DNA of 55,636 nucleotides from Oryzomonas sagensis (GCF_008802355.1 NZ_VZRA01000006.1:1-55636), one strand, 5' to 3'; counted from the stretch's first letter, positions 26,313 to 36,522 are shown. Translations and numbers: made by a program. The notes: a model not told the origin generated them from the letters alone.

Positions 26313-28820
26313 ATGATGACCTCAAACAATGAATTGTCCCCAAAATCCTCTATTGATAGCAAACCGGGCAGCGATTTTGCGCTCCAGGTTGTAATCATTG
26401 GCCTTGCCTATTTTACTGCCAACAAAATAGCGCTGCTTTTCCCCGACGCCGAAAGAGTTCTTGCTGCTGTCTGGCCCGCTGCCGGGGTAGGGTTGGCAGC
26501 TCTGCTCCTCTCACCACGCCAAATCTGGCCAAAAACTCTCATCGTCATATTCGCAGCCGGCAATAGTGCAAATCTTATCTCCGGACGTCCACTAATCAAC
26601 AGCCTCTGTTTCATGACAGCGAATTGCCTCGAATCATATTGCAGTGCCTGGCTGATTACTCGTTGGTGCGGCGACAACATTACCTTTTCCAGAGTAAAGG
26701 AGATATTGGCCCTCATCTGCGCCAGCACCCTGGTAAACGCCTTCACGGCAACAGTGAGCAGTGCTTTTGCTGTCATTGTTGGTATCAATTCTTTCCAGAC
26801 ATTCTGGTCGACCTGGTGGGTGTCGGATGGCCTTGGCCTGCTGATCGTCACCCCTGCCATTGTTACCTTGTTCAGGCCACATATCATTAACAAAAAGACT
26901 TTACGGCTCAGTCGGCTTGCCGAAACCGCCTGCTACTTTGTCGTGATAATCATGTTTAGCCTGGATGCATTTAATAATAACATCGTCCTGTTGCATATTG
27001 ACCGATTCCCGTTTCTCTTATTTGCAGTAATTGCATGGGGGGCTTTGCGCCTGAACATCAGCGCGGTTGCAGGCAGCATCCTCATACTGGCAATCATTGC
27101 CGCCACCGGTGATACCATTAGCAGAGGGCCACTTATTTGGGGAGGTAACACTCCTCCGGAGCGTCTGCTGAATGTGCAAATGTTTATCGGTATCCTTGCT
27201 GCAACCGGGCTGTTTCTCTCCGCCAGTTTCGCCGAGGCCAGGAAAGCAGTCCAATCTGAGCGTGAGACCGGGAAACGTTTCCGCGCTTTGATCGAACAGG
27301 CTCCTGAAGCAATCTTGATATTTGAAGTGGATCAGTTGATGCTGGTTGATGCAAACCCTGCCGCCGAAAAGTTGTTCGACTGTAGTCGCAATGTTCTTAT
27401 CCAGGGTGGTCTGCAACGATTTTATACCATGGGGCAATCTGATGGACAGTTGATTGCCGAGTTAATTGAAGACCACAATCAACAGGTCATATCCGGCAAA
27501 ATCGTAACCTTTGAACAACAAGTCCAGACCGCTGAAGGCAGGTTCAGACTGTGCGAGGTGCACCTTGTCAGGCTGCCATCGGAGCATGATAATCTGATCC
27601 GGGCAAGCTTCATCGACATCACGGAGCGCAAACGGGTCGAGGAGGAACGCATTGGCCTGGAGAAACAGCTACTGCACGCTCAAAAGTTGGAATCGTTGGG
27701 GGTCCTTGCAGGCGGCATCGCACATGACTTTAACAACCTTCTCATGGCCATCATGGGCAATGCCGACATGGCCCTCATGAGACTTAGCAAGGAATCCCCC
27801 GCTGTGGAAAACCTGCGCAAGATTGAGCAAGCGTCTGCCCGCGCCGCCGATCTGGCCAAACAAATGCTTGCCTACTCCGGCAAGGGGAAGTTCGTGGTGG
27901 AACCACTCGACCTGAACAACCTGGTGGAAGAGATGTGGCATATGTTGGAGGTTTCTATATCCAAGAAAGCGGTGCTCCGCCTCAATCCGTATCATCCTCT
28001 CCCGGCCGTTGAGGCCGATGCCACCCAGATTCGCCAGATAATCATGAATCTGGTCATCAATGCCTCGGAGGCCATCGGCGACAAGAGCGGCATTATCGCC
28101 GTCACCACCGGTTGTCTTGAGTGCAACGAAATATACTTGCAGGGCACCTGGCTGACCGACGCAATCCACGAAGGGCTGTATGTCTATCTGGAAATAGCCG
28201 ACACTGGTTGCGGCATGGACAAGGAGACACAGGATAAGATCTTTGACCCCTTCTTTACCACCAAGTTTGCCGGCCGGGGGTTGGGGATGGCTGCGGTGCT
28301 CGGCATCGTGCGCGGCCACAAGGGGGCAATCAAGGTCTACAGTGAACTGAACAAGGGGACAACCTTCAAGATCCTGCTTCCTGCCTCTGATCGACCCGCT
28401 GAGTTGTTCAACGGAGACAGCGGTCACGATGACTGGCATGGTGAAGGGACTGTCCTGCTGGTTGACGACGAAGAAACGGTTCGTGGCATCGGCACAGACA
28501 TGCTCAAGGGATTGGGCTTCGAGGTCATCACCGCCAATGACGGGCATGTGGCGTTAGACAAATACCGTGATAATCCCGGAATCACCCTTGTCATCCTCGA
28601 CCTGACCATGCCGCACATGGATGGCGAGCAATGTTTCCGGGAACTCAGGCAGCTTGATTCAAAAGTGAAGGTCATTATGTCCAGCGGTTTTAGTGAGCAG
28701 GAGGTGGCGCAGAAGTTCGCCGGCAAAGGTCTGGCCGGATTCATTCAGAAGCCCTACAAACTGTCAATGCTGCGGGAGGAGATCAAAAAAGTGACGGCTG
28801 CGCACATCAAGATGTCATAA
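26313..28820 (+). CDS. MASE1-PAS hybrid histidine kinase with receiver
   Basis: About 835 residues. Eight or so membrane helices form an N-terminal MASE1 domain (VWPAAGVGLAALLLSPRQIWP; WSTWWVSDGLGLLIVTP). Then PAS (FRALIEQAPEAILIFEV), HisKA with GGIAHDFNNLLMAIMGNA (phospho-His), HATPase with GCGMDKETQDKIFDPFFTTK, and a C-terminal receiver (LVDDEETV; phospho-Asp in VILDLTMPHMDG; SSGFS; KPY). ATG 26313 is preferred over TTG 26238, which would overlap the IS relic. No cognate regulator gene adjoins. Confidence 0.85.
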   Translation: MMTSNNELSPKSSIDSKPGSDFALQVVIIGLAYFTANKIALLFPDAERVLAAVWPAAGVGLAALLLSPRQIWPKTLIVIFAAGNSANLISGRPLINSLCFMTANCLESYCSAWLITRWCGDNITFSRVKEILALICASTLVNAFTATVSSAFAVIVGINSFQTFWSTWWVSDGLGLLIVTPAIVTLFRPHIINKKTLRLSRLAETACYFVVIIMFSLDAFNNNIVLLHIDRFPFLLFAVIAWGALRLNISAVAGSILILAIIAATGDTISRGPLIWGGNTPPERLLNVQMFIGILAATGLFLSASFAEARKAVQSERETGKRFRALIEQAPEAILIFEVDQLMLVDANPAAEKLFDCSRNVLIQGGLQRFYTMGQSDGQLIAELIEDHNQQVISGKIVTFEQQVQTAEGRFRLCEVHLVRLPSEHDNLIRASFIDITERKRVEEERIGLEKQLLHAQKLESLGVLAGGIAHDFNNLLMAIMGNADMALMRLSKESPAVENLRKIEQASARAADLAKQMLAYSGKGKFVVEPLDLNNLVEEMWHMLEVSISKKAVLRLNPYHPLPAVEADATQIRQIIMNLVINASEAIGDKSGIIAVTTGCLECNEIYLQGTWLTDAIHEGLYVYLEIADTGCGMDKETQDKIFDPFFTTKFAGRGLGMAAVLGIVRGHKGAIKVYSELNKGTTFKILLPASDRPAELFNGDSGHDDWHGEGTVLLVDDEETVRGIGTDMLKGLGFEVITANDGHVALDKYRDNPGITLVILDLTMPHMDGEQCFRELRQLDSKVKVIMSSGFSEQEVAQKFAGKGLAGFIQKPYKLSMLREEIKKVTAAHIKMS

Positions 28821-29073
28821 GCCAACCGCCACACATCATCTGCTCATAGGTAAATCCTAAGGACATTGCTATTGCTCGGCGAAAGCAATAGTGAAATTAT
28901 AGAGACTTCCAACAACCGAGAAATTCATTTACACAAGGCTTGTGACATCCATGTTAATTATTTTAAAACGTTGAAATTGAATTGTGATCTTGGTTCCTGT
29001 CATGTAGAAGAAAGTATATTTAATAAGCAGTTGCCACCTAGTTGAAACGCGGGACATCACCGAGGAGGAACCT
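28821..29073. other. AT-rich intergenic region
   Basis: No coding frame. AT-rich, with CTATTGCT(C)GGCGAAAGCAATAG forming a small hairpin near 28868. Ends in GAGGAGG before ATG 29074. Confidence 0.5.
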
Positions 29074-29723
29074 CATGTACGATGCTGCAGCCCTCCTTTC
29101 CTGGATCGTCCATCATTACTACTACTTTCCCGCCTTTACCGTCTTCGTCATCCTGCTCAGGAACTCGATGGTAGTGGCGAGGCATCCCAAATGGCCCCAA
29201 CCAGGCATATGCCGATGAGTACGCACGCGTGAACGGCATTATCAATGACCGTGCAGAAGCCTTGGCAGCGGAAATCGGGCAGAGAGGTTCTCGTGCCACG
29301 CCTTTGGCGGCTTCCCAGCGCACCGACACGGCCAACCTGAACGGGGATTTTCCCCATAAAACCGCCGCAACCCGAGCAGGAGTGGGGTGGATCGGACGTC
29401 ATTGCCAACCGATCACACGTCCCTTTGGACCATGGGTTCGCCTGGGAACGGTTTTCACCGATCTGGCTCTCCCCTGCGCACAGCCGATGCAACAGAGTTT
29501 GTGCGGCCGTTGTTCCCGTTGCGTCAAGGCGTGCCCTGCAAAAGCTCTGCAGGGCCCTACGTGGTATCCCGGGCTGCCCCGTGAAGAACTTCTAGATGCC
29601 TGGGCCTGCGATCAGTGGAAAAAGGAACACTATTATCAATACCAGCGGGGACACGCTTGCGGAATGTGCACGGCGGTTTGCCCCCATGGACTCCGTTTCC
29701 CGAATGGTGACGTTCCATCTTGA
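29074..29723 (+). pseudogene. QueG-like 4Fe-4S protein, frameshifted
   Basis: A good ribosome site (GAGGAGG) and ATG 29074 open a frame that stops after 48 codons. The family sequence resumes in another frame near 29173: GIPNGPNQAYADEYARVNG, then RAGVGWIGRH, CGRCSRCVKACPAKAL and CGMCTAVCPHGL (two 4Fe-4S sites). The downstream frame has a stop (TAG) just upstream of that point and no start until GTG 29229. Most simply a gene broken by a frameshift near 29165-29175. The 3' end overlaps plsY. Confidence 0.6.
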
Positions 29724-30322
29724 CACAAACCATTATCGCCATAACCGCCGCCTACCTGCTGGGCTGCTTCACCACCGGCTACTACCTGGTGCGGCTTTCG
29801 ACCGGCCAGGATATCCGCGCCACTGCCAGCGGCAACCTGGGAAGCCGCAACGTGGGGCGTCTGTTGGGCACCAAAGGTTTTATCCTCACCTTTCTCGGCG
29901 ATGCCGGGAAGGGGTTGTTGGCGGTCTGGCTGGCCCGCTACCTGAGCCCCGCCCCGTGGCTTCCCTGCGCCGCCCTGCTGGCGGCGGTCGCCGGGCACAT
30001 CTGGCCGATACAGCTCGGCCTGCGCGGCGGCAAGGGATTCGCCACCTTCGCGGGGGGAATGATCCTGCTCAAGCCGCTGGTGCTGCTGGCCGGCCTGGGC
30101 CTCTGCGTTGTGGCCTATCCGTTCCTGCGCGGCACCACCAGGACCGGCCTGGTGGCCCTGGCCTGTTCCCCCCTGTTTGTTGTAGCAGGGCAACTGCGGC
30201 GCGGCGCTCCGATCATGTCCCCCGCAACGGCGCTCTACTGTCTGCTGGTGGTCGTGGTCCTCTACGCCCACCGTACCAACATCCGCAAGGAATTTTTCAA
30301 CCGTGGCGGCTGTTTGAGATAA
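29720..30322 (+). CDS. plsY: Glycerol-3-phosphate acyltransferase PlsY
   Basis: 200 residues, TTG start overlapping the preceding stop. Motifs of this acyl-phosphate-dependent membrane enzyme: ATASGNLGSRNVGR, AVAGHIWPIQLGLRGGKGFAT. About five membrane helices. First acylation step of phospholipid synthesis. Confidence 0.85.
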   Translation: MTQTIIAITAAYLLGCFTTGYYLVRLSTGQDIRATASGNLGSRNVGRLLGTKGFILTFLGDAGKGLLAVWLARYLSPAPWLPCAALLAAVAGHIWPIQLGLRGGKGFATFAGGMILLKPLVLLAGLGLCVVAYPFLRGTTRTGLVALACSPLFVVAGQLRRGAPIMSPATALYCLLVVVVLYAHRTNIRKEFFNRGGCLR

Positions 30323-30341
30323 TACCGGAGGCCCCTGATTT

Positions 30342-31514
30342 GTGCAAAACTACCGACAGTCGGATATCACCATGACCGGCACCACCGGTAAACGGCAAAA
30401 AATCGCCATCCTGAGCGTCTCGGCCGGCGCCGGCCACGTGCGGGCCGCCCAGGCGCTCCAGGCCGCGGCGGAGAAATGGTATCCCCACCTGGAAACGGTC
30501 CACGTGGACCTGATGGCGCTGGTGCCCAAACTGTTCAAGACCATCTACGCCGATACCTACATCAAGGTGGTGGAACGCCACCCGGCCTTTTGGGGCTATC
30601 TCTACGACAAGACCGACCGCGACAAGGTGGATTCGGCTTTGAGCCGCCTGAGGAGCGCCATCGAGCGGCTCAATACCCGGAAGCTGAAACGGGTGCTGGC
30701 CGAGATCGCCCCGGACCATGTGATCTGCACGCATTTCCTGCCGGCCCAACTGCTGGCGCGCCAGATCCGCAAGGGGGAGTTCAAACAGCCAGTCTGGGTG
30801 CAGGTGACCGATTTCGACGTGCATGCCCTCTGGATTCACGAAGGACTGAGCGGCTACTTCGCCGCCCACGATGAGGTGGCCTGGCGCATGGTCGAGCGGG
30901 GTATCCCGGCGGCCGGCGTGCGGGTGACCGGCATCCCGATCATGCCGGCCTTCGGCGAAAAGCAGGACCGCGCCGCCTGCGCCGCTGAACTGGGGCTCGA
31001 TCCCGACCGAAAAACGCTCCTGATGATGTCCGGCGGCACCGGTGTGGGGAGTATCCACCTCCTGGCCGAACGGCTGCTCAAACTGGAAGGTGATTTCCAG
31101 ATCGTGGCCATGGCAGGCAAGAACGAGCGGCTGCTGGCCGATCTTCGGGCCATGGCCCGGCAGTATCCGGGGCGGCTCTTCCCTCTGGGGTTTACCAGGG
31201 TGATCGAGCGGGCCATGACGGTCAGCGACCTGGCCATCACCAAACCGGGCGGCCTGACCACCTCGGAATGCCTTGCCATGGGGCTGCCCATGATCGTGGT
31301 GTCGCCGATCCCGGGGCAGGAGGAACGCAATGCCGATTTTCTGCTGGAGAACGGCGCGGCCATGAAGGCCTGCGACGCCGGCGCCCTGGCCTGGCGGGTG
31401 GCAATGCTGCTGCAAGAGCCGGAGCGTCTGGCGCGCATGGGGAAAAAGGCCCTGGGGCTGGGGCGGCCGGATGCGGCCCGGCAGGTGTTGGAGATTGTAC
31501 AAGGCGGGCTATGA
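30342..31514 (+). CDS. MGDG synthase/UgtP-type glycolipid glycosyltransferase
   Basis: 390 residues. N-terminal SVSAGAGHVRAAQAL (acceptor-side loop of MGDG synthases) and C-terminal GT28-like donor site TKPGGLTTSECLAMGLPMI. Probably transfers a hexose to diacylglycerol, fitting plsY upstream. GTG 30342 lies after CGGAGG; ATG 30372 is an alternative. Confidence 0.8.
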   Translation: MQNYRQSDITMTGTTGKRQKIAILSVSAGAGHVRAAQALQAAAEKWYPHLETVHVDLMALVPKLFKTIYADTYIKVVERHPAFWGYLYDKTDRDKVDSALSRLRSAIERLNTRKLKRVLAEIAPDHVICTHFLPAQLLARQIRKGEFKQPVWVQVTDFDVHALWIHEGLSGYFAAHDEVAWRMVERGIPAAGVRVTGIPIMPAFGEKQDRAACAAELGLDPDRKTLLMMSGGTGVGSIHLLAERLLKLEGDFQIVAMAGKNERLLADLRAMARQYPGRLFPLGFTRVIERAMTVSDLAITKPGGLTTSECLAMGLPMIVVSPIPGQEERNADFLLENGAAMKACDAGALAWRVAMLLQEPERLARMGKKALGLGRPDAARQVLEIVQGGL

Positions 31515-31556
31515 ATTTTATTTCCTCACAACGTTACGCAGAAGGTGAAACCGTTT

Positions 31557-32063
31557 ATGAAAAAATTCCGTTGGGCTCGTTCCGGGCACCTGTTGTTTCT
31601 CATCACCTGGGTAACGCTTCTGGGGCTGTTCTTCGCCATGACCGAGATCCAGATCGAGGGGGCCAACGGCTGGGCCGCTTCTCTGCCCACCTGGCGCGTC
31701 GAAAAGCATTGGCTGCTGGACCTTTTCTGGGGCGGCCGGGCCATGACCGGCTACCACGCCTGGGTATTTTCCTTCATGTGCCTGGCTTTCCACCTGCCCC
31801 ACGCCATCGTGGGGCGGATCACCTGGCGCCAGGAGGCGCGGTGCCTCGGCTCGTTGATGCTCTTCTGGATCATCGAGGACTTTCTCTGGTTCGTCATGAA
31901 CCCGGCCTACGGCATCGCCCATTTCAGGCCGCAATTCATCTCCTGGCACAAGCATTGGGCACTGGGCGTGCCCACGGATTATCTGCTCTTCACCGTGGTC
32001 GGCTCCCTGCTCCTCATGGCATCCTTTTCCGGCGTGCGATCAAACGAGAGGCTACAGGCGTGA
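31557..32063 (+). CDS. Small polytopic membrane protein
   Basis: About 168 residues with four hydrophobic segments (LLFLITWVTLLGLFFAM; AWVFSFMCLAFHLPHAIVG; CLGSLMLFWIIEDFLWFVM; YLLFTVVGSLLLMASF) and many conserved-type His/Trp. I do not recognise the family. AGAAGG precedes ATG 31557; GTG 31545 is another start. Confidence 0.65.
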   Translation: MKKFRWARSGHLLFLITWVTLLGLFFAMTEIQIEGANGWAASLPTWRVEKHWLLDLFWGGRAMTGYHAWVFSFMCLAFHLPHAIVGRITWRQEARCLGSLMLFWIIEDFLWFVMNPAYGIAHFRPQFISWHKHWALGVPTDYLLFTVVGSLLLMASFSGVRSNERLQA

Positions 32064-32164
32064 GCTGTCCCCCCAGCTTCCCTCCCGCGGCACCATTTCC
32101 TTTGATTGCGTATTGAAATTTGTCTCTCGACTTGAGAAAATGAATCTATAAGGAGGTGCTCGAT

Positions 32165-32620
32165 ATGATACGCAAAGCGCTACTGCTCATGGGGGTTCTG
32201 CTCCTGCTGGGAGGATTCACCTCGCTCTCGGACCGGCTCAAGGAACAGTTGAAAACGTCACCGCAGCATTATGCCCAGTTTGATGTGAATATGGGGTGGG
32301 ATGTGACGACGGCGAAGGGTACTACCGTCATCAACGGCGTCATCCAGAATATCCGGTATGCATCAATGGAGGATATCGAGATATGGGTGTCATCGGTTGA
32401 CGCCAACGGCAAAACCGTCAGCCGTTCGGTCAATTACGTGATCCCGAGGAGACTGGAAATGGGCGACCTTACCCCATTCAGCATCACATTGCCGACCGCG
32501 GCACCGCCGGGCACAAAACTTATTTTCACCTACAAATACAACGGGTCGGACGGTGGCCCGGATGACGGTTCAATCAACTGGATGCAATCGTTTGAGTCGA
32601 TTGTTTCTCCCCCCGTTTAA
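32165..32620 (+). CDS. Secreted beta-rich hypothetical protein
   Basis: 151 residues from ATG 32165, preceded by AAGGAGG. N-terminal signal (RKALLLMGVLLLLGGFTSL), then an FxLYD/Ig-like pattern (TVINGVIQNIRYASMEDIEI ... LIFTYKYNGSDGG). Periplasmic or secreted; role unknown. Confidence 0.65.
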   Translation: MIRKALLLMGVLLLLGGFTSLSDRLKEQLKTSPQHYAQFDVNMGWDVTTAKGTTVINGVIQNIRYASMEDIEIWVSSVDANGKTVSRSVNYVIPRRLEMGDLTPFSITLPTAAPPGTKLIFTYKYNGSDGGPDDGSINWMQSFESIVSPPV

Positions 32621-32640
32621 AACGGGAAAACAGGTAAAAC

Positions 32641-32674
32641 GGAAAAGCCCACCCCGAAAGAGGTGGGCTTTTCC
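32641..32674. terminator. Bidirectional terminator
   Basis: GGAAAAGCCCACC / GGTGGGCTTTTCC with loop CCGAAAGA; A and T runs flank it, so it can serve both convergent genes. Confidence 0.8.
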
Positions 32675-32746
32675 GTGTCCGGCCGGCATCGAGGAGTTGC
32701 AACGACGGCCGCACGGGATTACGACTACGACGAACCGAACTGCGGG

Positions 32747-33313
32747 CTAGAGCCAATGTTTGGGATACGAGCGGTGATACACCACGTTATTGGTAAAGAT
32801 CGCCGTTGCCAGAAGGATCAACGCCCCTGCCAGCACCGGCAGCAGGATGAAGCTCGGGCCCGCCGCCCCCTGAACGCCGATCAGGGCGGTGGCTCCACCG
32901 GGCGGATGGGTTGTGTGGGTCATGTTCATAACGAAAATGGCCAGCCCCACCCCAATGGCCATGGTCACCGGCGAGGAGCCGAAGAGGGCGACCACAACCA
33001 CCGCCACCGTGGCGGAGACAAGGTGCCCCCCCACCAGATTGCGCGGCTGCGCCAGCGGCGAATCCGTAGCGCCGAACAGGAGAACCGCCGAAGCGCCGAA
33101 TGAGCCGATCAGCAAGGGATGGCCGACCAGGGTGGTCACCTCGCAAATGGCAAGAATGCCCAGGGTGGCGCTGATGAAGCTCCAGACGGCATAGCGCAGC
33201 GACATGGGTGGACGGGGCCCCCGGAGCGGGGCTTTGCAGTTGCGGGGCAGTCTGGCAAGCCTCTTATTGATCGCAAGGTGTCTCCGCACAAAGATTGAAA
33301 CGCGTTTTTTCAT
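32747..33313 (-). CDS. HPP-family membrane protein
   Basis: 188 residues with four hydrophobic segments and the name-giving motif in HTTHPPGGATALIG; also SFGASAVLLFG and QPRNLVGGH. Some HPP proteins transport nitrite; the substrate here is not determined. Confidence 0.82.
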   Translation of the reverse strand: MKKRVSIFVRRHLAINKRLARLPRNCKAPLRGPRPPMSLRYAVWSFISATLGILAICEVTTLVGHPLLIGSFGASAVLLFGATDSPLAQPRNLVGGHLVSATVAVVVVALFGSSPVTMAIGVGLAIFVMNMTHTTHPPGGATALIGVQGAAGPSFILLPVLAGALILLATAIFTNNVVYHRSYPKHWL

Positions 33314-33524
33314 TCAGCCGACGCCTCCGATTTCATGACCAAGATACGTTTCAAGCATATGCGCCGCTGACAACCGGGCTCAGTGCCCGCAAAAGATGGT
33401 GCGGGAGCGTGCACCTCAAAGGTAGCATAAATCACCGGCATGGCTTTGACTCAGATCAAAAACGCCGTGATGCGAGGCCATGAATGGCCGTGTCGTGCGC
33501 GGGAGAGATGGCCGGGAAAAGGAA

Positions 33525-33557
33525 AACCCGCTCAACCCTCGGAAGGGTGGGCGGGTT
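33525..33557 (-). terminator. Terminator of the nitrogenase-like operon
   Basis: On the minus strand AACCCGC...GCGGGTT with inner CCACCC/GGGTTG, followed by TTCCTTTTCC. It lies 45 bases after the nifK-like stop. Confidence 0.7.
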
Positions 33558-33602
33558 CACGATGCGACATCTGGAGCGGTATCATCCCGGTGCCGGAGGA
33601 GT

Positions 33603-34946
33603 CTACCTTCCCGCCACAACAGCGCTGAGGATATCCTCGGTCAGGCGCAGTCCTCCGCGGAAACCGGTGTAGCCCCGGTCGAGCACGGCACGGTTGGACA
33701 CCGGAAAACTGACCGACAGGTGGGGAGCGCCGACGGTCTGGGCCAGTTCCCGCTCCAAAGAGCTGCCGATGACAAAGGCCGGGCTGAAGGCGTTATGGTA
33801 CTTTTGGCCGCCGGCCGGCGGCCATTTTTTCTGCAGGTGTTCGATGGCGCGGCTGCCGTCGGTCTCGAAGACCAGCGTGGTCTTGTAGCGCGACTCCAGC
33901 ACGTTCAATTGGCTGGTCAGCCGGTCTTTTTCCTCGTCCTCCAATGGGTCGGTGCAGACGGTCAGTTCGGGGAGCCATCCCAGGTCGTCGGCCAGGAACT
34001 TGGTCAGGGCCGTGGCATAGTTGGCGTCGCCCACGACGACGGCGTAACGTTGCAGGTCCAGGTCGTTGAGGCAGTCGGTCAGCGGCTCGAGGAAGCGGAA
34101 GTAGGCCTGTTTCTCCCGGCTGAGGACCGTGTTGACCTTCTGCCGGGAAATCTTCAGGGCCTTGCCCACGCTCCGCAGGAAGGCTTCCGAGGCGCTGGCG
34201 CCCACCGGCAACGACAGGCTCAGAAAGGGGGTGCCGTGGATCTCTTCGAACAGCTTGGCAGCCTCGACCCCGTAGACGTGGGACACGACGATGTTCAATG
34301 AGGCCGCCCCGGCCTTGCGGATGTTCTCTATGGTGTCTTCCGAGGTGAAGAAGGAGTTGACGGTCAGCCCCAGGGCCTCCAGCAGGCGGCGCACCCCTTC
34401 AAGGTTGCCGCGCCAGAACGGGTCTGCCGACGGCACGACGCCCCACAGGTTGACGCTGTTTTTGACCTTTGCCGTGCCGCGCTCCACGAATTCCCGGAAC
34501 AGGGACTGCAAGGCCAGATCGTATCCCCAGTAGGAGTTGCCCTTGAACCCGCCGGTCTCGGCGCCGATGATCGGAACGTTCTGATCGCGGAAATCGGCAA
34601 CCACCGTCTTGATGTCGTCGCCGATCACCTCGGTGACGCAGCCGGTCAAGACGGCGTAGATCTGGCCGTCCATGACCTTTATGGTGCTTTCGACCTGTTC
34701 CCTGAGGCGCGCATCGCCGCCGAAGACCACCTCCCGTTCCTGGACGTTGGAACTGGGGATGGAGAGGGGCCCGCAATACCCCCCCACCTGGAGACCCGAG
34801 CCGCCGTTCTGGGCCCAGGCGAAGTTGCCGGCGCAGCCCGAGGCGGCATGAAGGATGGGGATGCCTCCGGGAAGGGCCGCGATGGTCGCCGCAGCACCGC
34901 CAAGTGCGCACACGTAACGGGGCCGTTCGATGAAATTGTCACTCAT
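33603..34946 (-). CDS. Nitrogenase-like beta subunit (NifK/MarK-like)
   Basis: 447 residues, shorter than NifK (~520). P-cluster cysteines are kept: Cys38 (AASGCAGN), Cys58 (GGYCGPL) and Cys103 (TGCVTEVIGDD). The start overlaps the nifD-like stop (ATGA), so the subunits are made together. It should pair with NifD-like as a heterotetramer receiving electrons from a NifH-like protein. Clearly not nitrogenase proper; closest known functional analogue is methylthio-alkane reductase. The exact substrate is inferred. Confidence 0.85.
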   Translation of the reverse strand: MSDNFIERPRYVCALGGAAATIAALPGGIPILHAASGCAGNFAWAQNGGSGLQVGGYCGPLSIPSSNVQEREVVFGGDARLREQVESTIKVMDGQIYAVLTGCVTEVIGDDIKTVVADFRDQNVPIIGAETGGFKGNSYWGYDLALQSLFREFVERGTAKVKNSVNLWGVVPSADPFWRGNLEGVRRLLEALGLTVNSFFTSEDTIENIRKAGAASLNIVVSHVYGVEAAKLFEEIHGTPFLSLSLPVGASASEAFLRSVGKALKISRQKVNTVLSREKQAYFRFLEPLTDCLNDLDLQRYAVVVGDANYATALTKFLADDLGWLPELTVCTDPLEDEEKDRLTSQLNVLESRYKTTLVFETDGSRAIEHLQKKWPPAGGQKYHNAFSPAFVIGSSLERELAQTVGAPHLSVSFPVSNRAVLDRGYTGFRGGLRLTEDILSAVVAGR

Positions 34947-36463
34947 GCCGCTGTACCTCCACGTTGATCGATATGGGAAAAGGGGTCCGCCGTGTACCAG
35001 GCGTCACTGTAGGGAAGCCGGAGATTTTCGCCCAGCTTGCGGTTATAGATCGGATTTTTGAGCTGGCGGTACAGGCGGCGGGCAACCTCGTAGACCCCGC
35101 GGTAGCCGATGTAGGCCAGGCCGGTGTTGTAGATGACATGGGTGGGAATGCCCAGCTTGGCGGCGGTGCCGTTGCCGTTGGCATGCCCCAGGAACAGGTC
35201 CGGCTTGATCCTTTTCAGCAGGTTGGCCTCCTCGAAGGGCTGTACGTTGGCGACATCGACCACATAATCGTCCTTGCTGGAATCGGCCAGTTTCCGATAT
35301 TCCCCCTCGGCGAATTCGTCGTGGTGGAAGGAGCGGATGCCCGTGACCGTGAGCCCCAGCTCTTCCAGCAGCCGGGCCGTTGCCAAGGCGCGGAACTCGC
35401 CCGCGCTGATGAAGACCCGCTTGCCCTCGAACACGGGGCGGAAGACCTCCAACGCCTCCCGCAGTTCCCGCTCCTCATGTTCGATGATCCGCTCCGCCTT
35501 CTCCTCCTCGCCGAAACGGGCCGCCACGTCCCGCAGCCAGAGGCCGGTGTTCTCGATGCCGATCGGCATGTGGCGGATCAGGGAGGGGACGCCGAAACGC
35601 TCCTCCAGATAACCGAGGAAATAGTCGTCATGGGTCGGGCACGTGCTCACGGAGAGTGCCGCCTGGGTGGCCTTGACCATGTTCTCGGGATGGGCGAAGA
35701 CCGGGAAGACGTTGACATCCAGGCCGAGGGTGGTCAGGAGGCGCTCCAGCTCCACCTCGTCGACACGCCCCATGGAGGACACGTTCATGAGGTTGACGGT
35801 GCGGGGCAGGCGTTCCAGCCCCTTGAAGGGCGCCAGGCCGTCCCCGGTCGGCGACTGTTCCCCCGGGGAGAGCAGGGTGCGGCCGATGCCGTGATAGACC
35901 GCATCGTAGGCCGTGGCCCAGATCTTGGTCTTGAAGCCTTCGCAATGCACCGGCAGCAGCTTGGCGGTCACCTGGGGCTGAACCCGTTGCACCACGCCGT
36001 CGATATCGTCGCCGATGATGCCGGGCACACAGCCCGCCACCACGGTAATGCTGAAGGGGCGGTACCGCCGGTCGGCCTCGATGATGGCCTGTTCCAGCTT
36101 CTCTTCTCCTCCGGTGATGACATCGGTTTCATCCATGGCCGTGGAGAGCCAGACGCCGTCCTTGGGGCGTCCCCAGCGCGCATTGCTGCCGAAGCGGACA
36201 TTGGTGTTCTGGGAGTGGGTGCAGCCGCCGCAGCCGATGGCGCTGTGCAGCAACACCACATTGTCCGGTAGGGTGTTGAGCATGGCCAGGGCCGGCAGGA
36301 TCAGGCAGATGGACCCTTGGGTGAAGGAGCGTTCGCCGTCGTCGTGCAGGCAGGACTTCTTGCCCTTGGCGCCGGCCATTTCGCAGATCGTGCCGCCGTG
36401 GGCGATGCAGGCCTTGAGGCGGTCTTCGCGCTTCGGGGGGGATTTCAGGTCGATATAGCTCAT
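34943..36463 (-). CDS. Nitrogenase-like alpha subunit (NifD/MarD-like)
   Basis: 506 residues from ATG 36463. P-cluster cysteines: Cys53 (GSICLIL), Cys78 (SAIGCGGC) and Cys145 (VAGCVPGIIGDD). The candidate cofactor ligands Cys275 (VSTCPTHDDY) and His442 (IPTHVIYNTG) are both present, so it probably holds an 8Fe-type cluster. The stretch corresponding to nitrogenase Gln191/His195 reads GFKTKIWATAYDAV, so the N2-reducing site is not conserved. It also lacks nifEN partners. With MetY, CysK and organosulfur-type transporters, C-S bond reduction is the best hypothesis. Confidence 0.87.
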   Translation of the reverse strand: MSYIDLKSPPKREDRLKACIAHGGTICEMAGAKGKKSCLHDDGERSFTQGSICLILPALAMLNTLPDNVVLLHSAIGCGGCTHSQNTNVRFGSNARWGRPKDGVWLSTAMDETDVITGGEEKLEQAIIEADRRYRPFSITVVAGCVPGIIGDDIDGVVQRVQPQVTAKLLPVHCEGFKTKIWATAYDAVYHGIGRTLLSPGEQSPTGDGLAPFKGLERLPRTVNLMNVSSMGRVDEVELERLLTTLGLDVNVFPVFAHPENMVKATQAALSVSTCPTHDDYFLGYLEERFGVPSLIRHMPIGIENTGLWLRDVAARFGEEEKAERIIEHEERELREALEVFRPVFEGKRVFISAGEFRALATARLLEELGLTVTGIRSFHHDEFAEGEYRKLADSSKDDYVVDVANVQPFEEANLLKRIKPDLFLGHANGNGTAAKLGIPTHVIYNTGLAYIGYRGVYEVARRLYRQLKNPIYNRKLGENLRLPYSDAWYTADPFSHIDQRGGTAA

Positions 36464-36522
36464 GGTTGTTCCTTTCTCCGTTTTTCCAGATGTTTTCATC
36501 TCGTTCCTGCTCAGGTATGGCG

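Noticed and set aside
33603-36463. True nitrogenase, protochlorophyllide reductase (BchNB) or F430 synthesis (CfbCD) assignment
   Set aside because: Both M-cluster ligands and all P-cluster cysteines argue against BchNB/CfbD, and the missing Gln191/His195 region and absent nifEN argue against N2 fixation.
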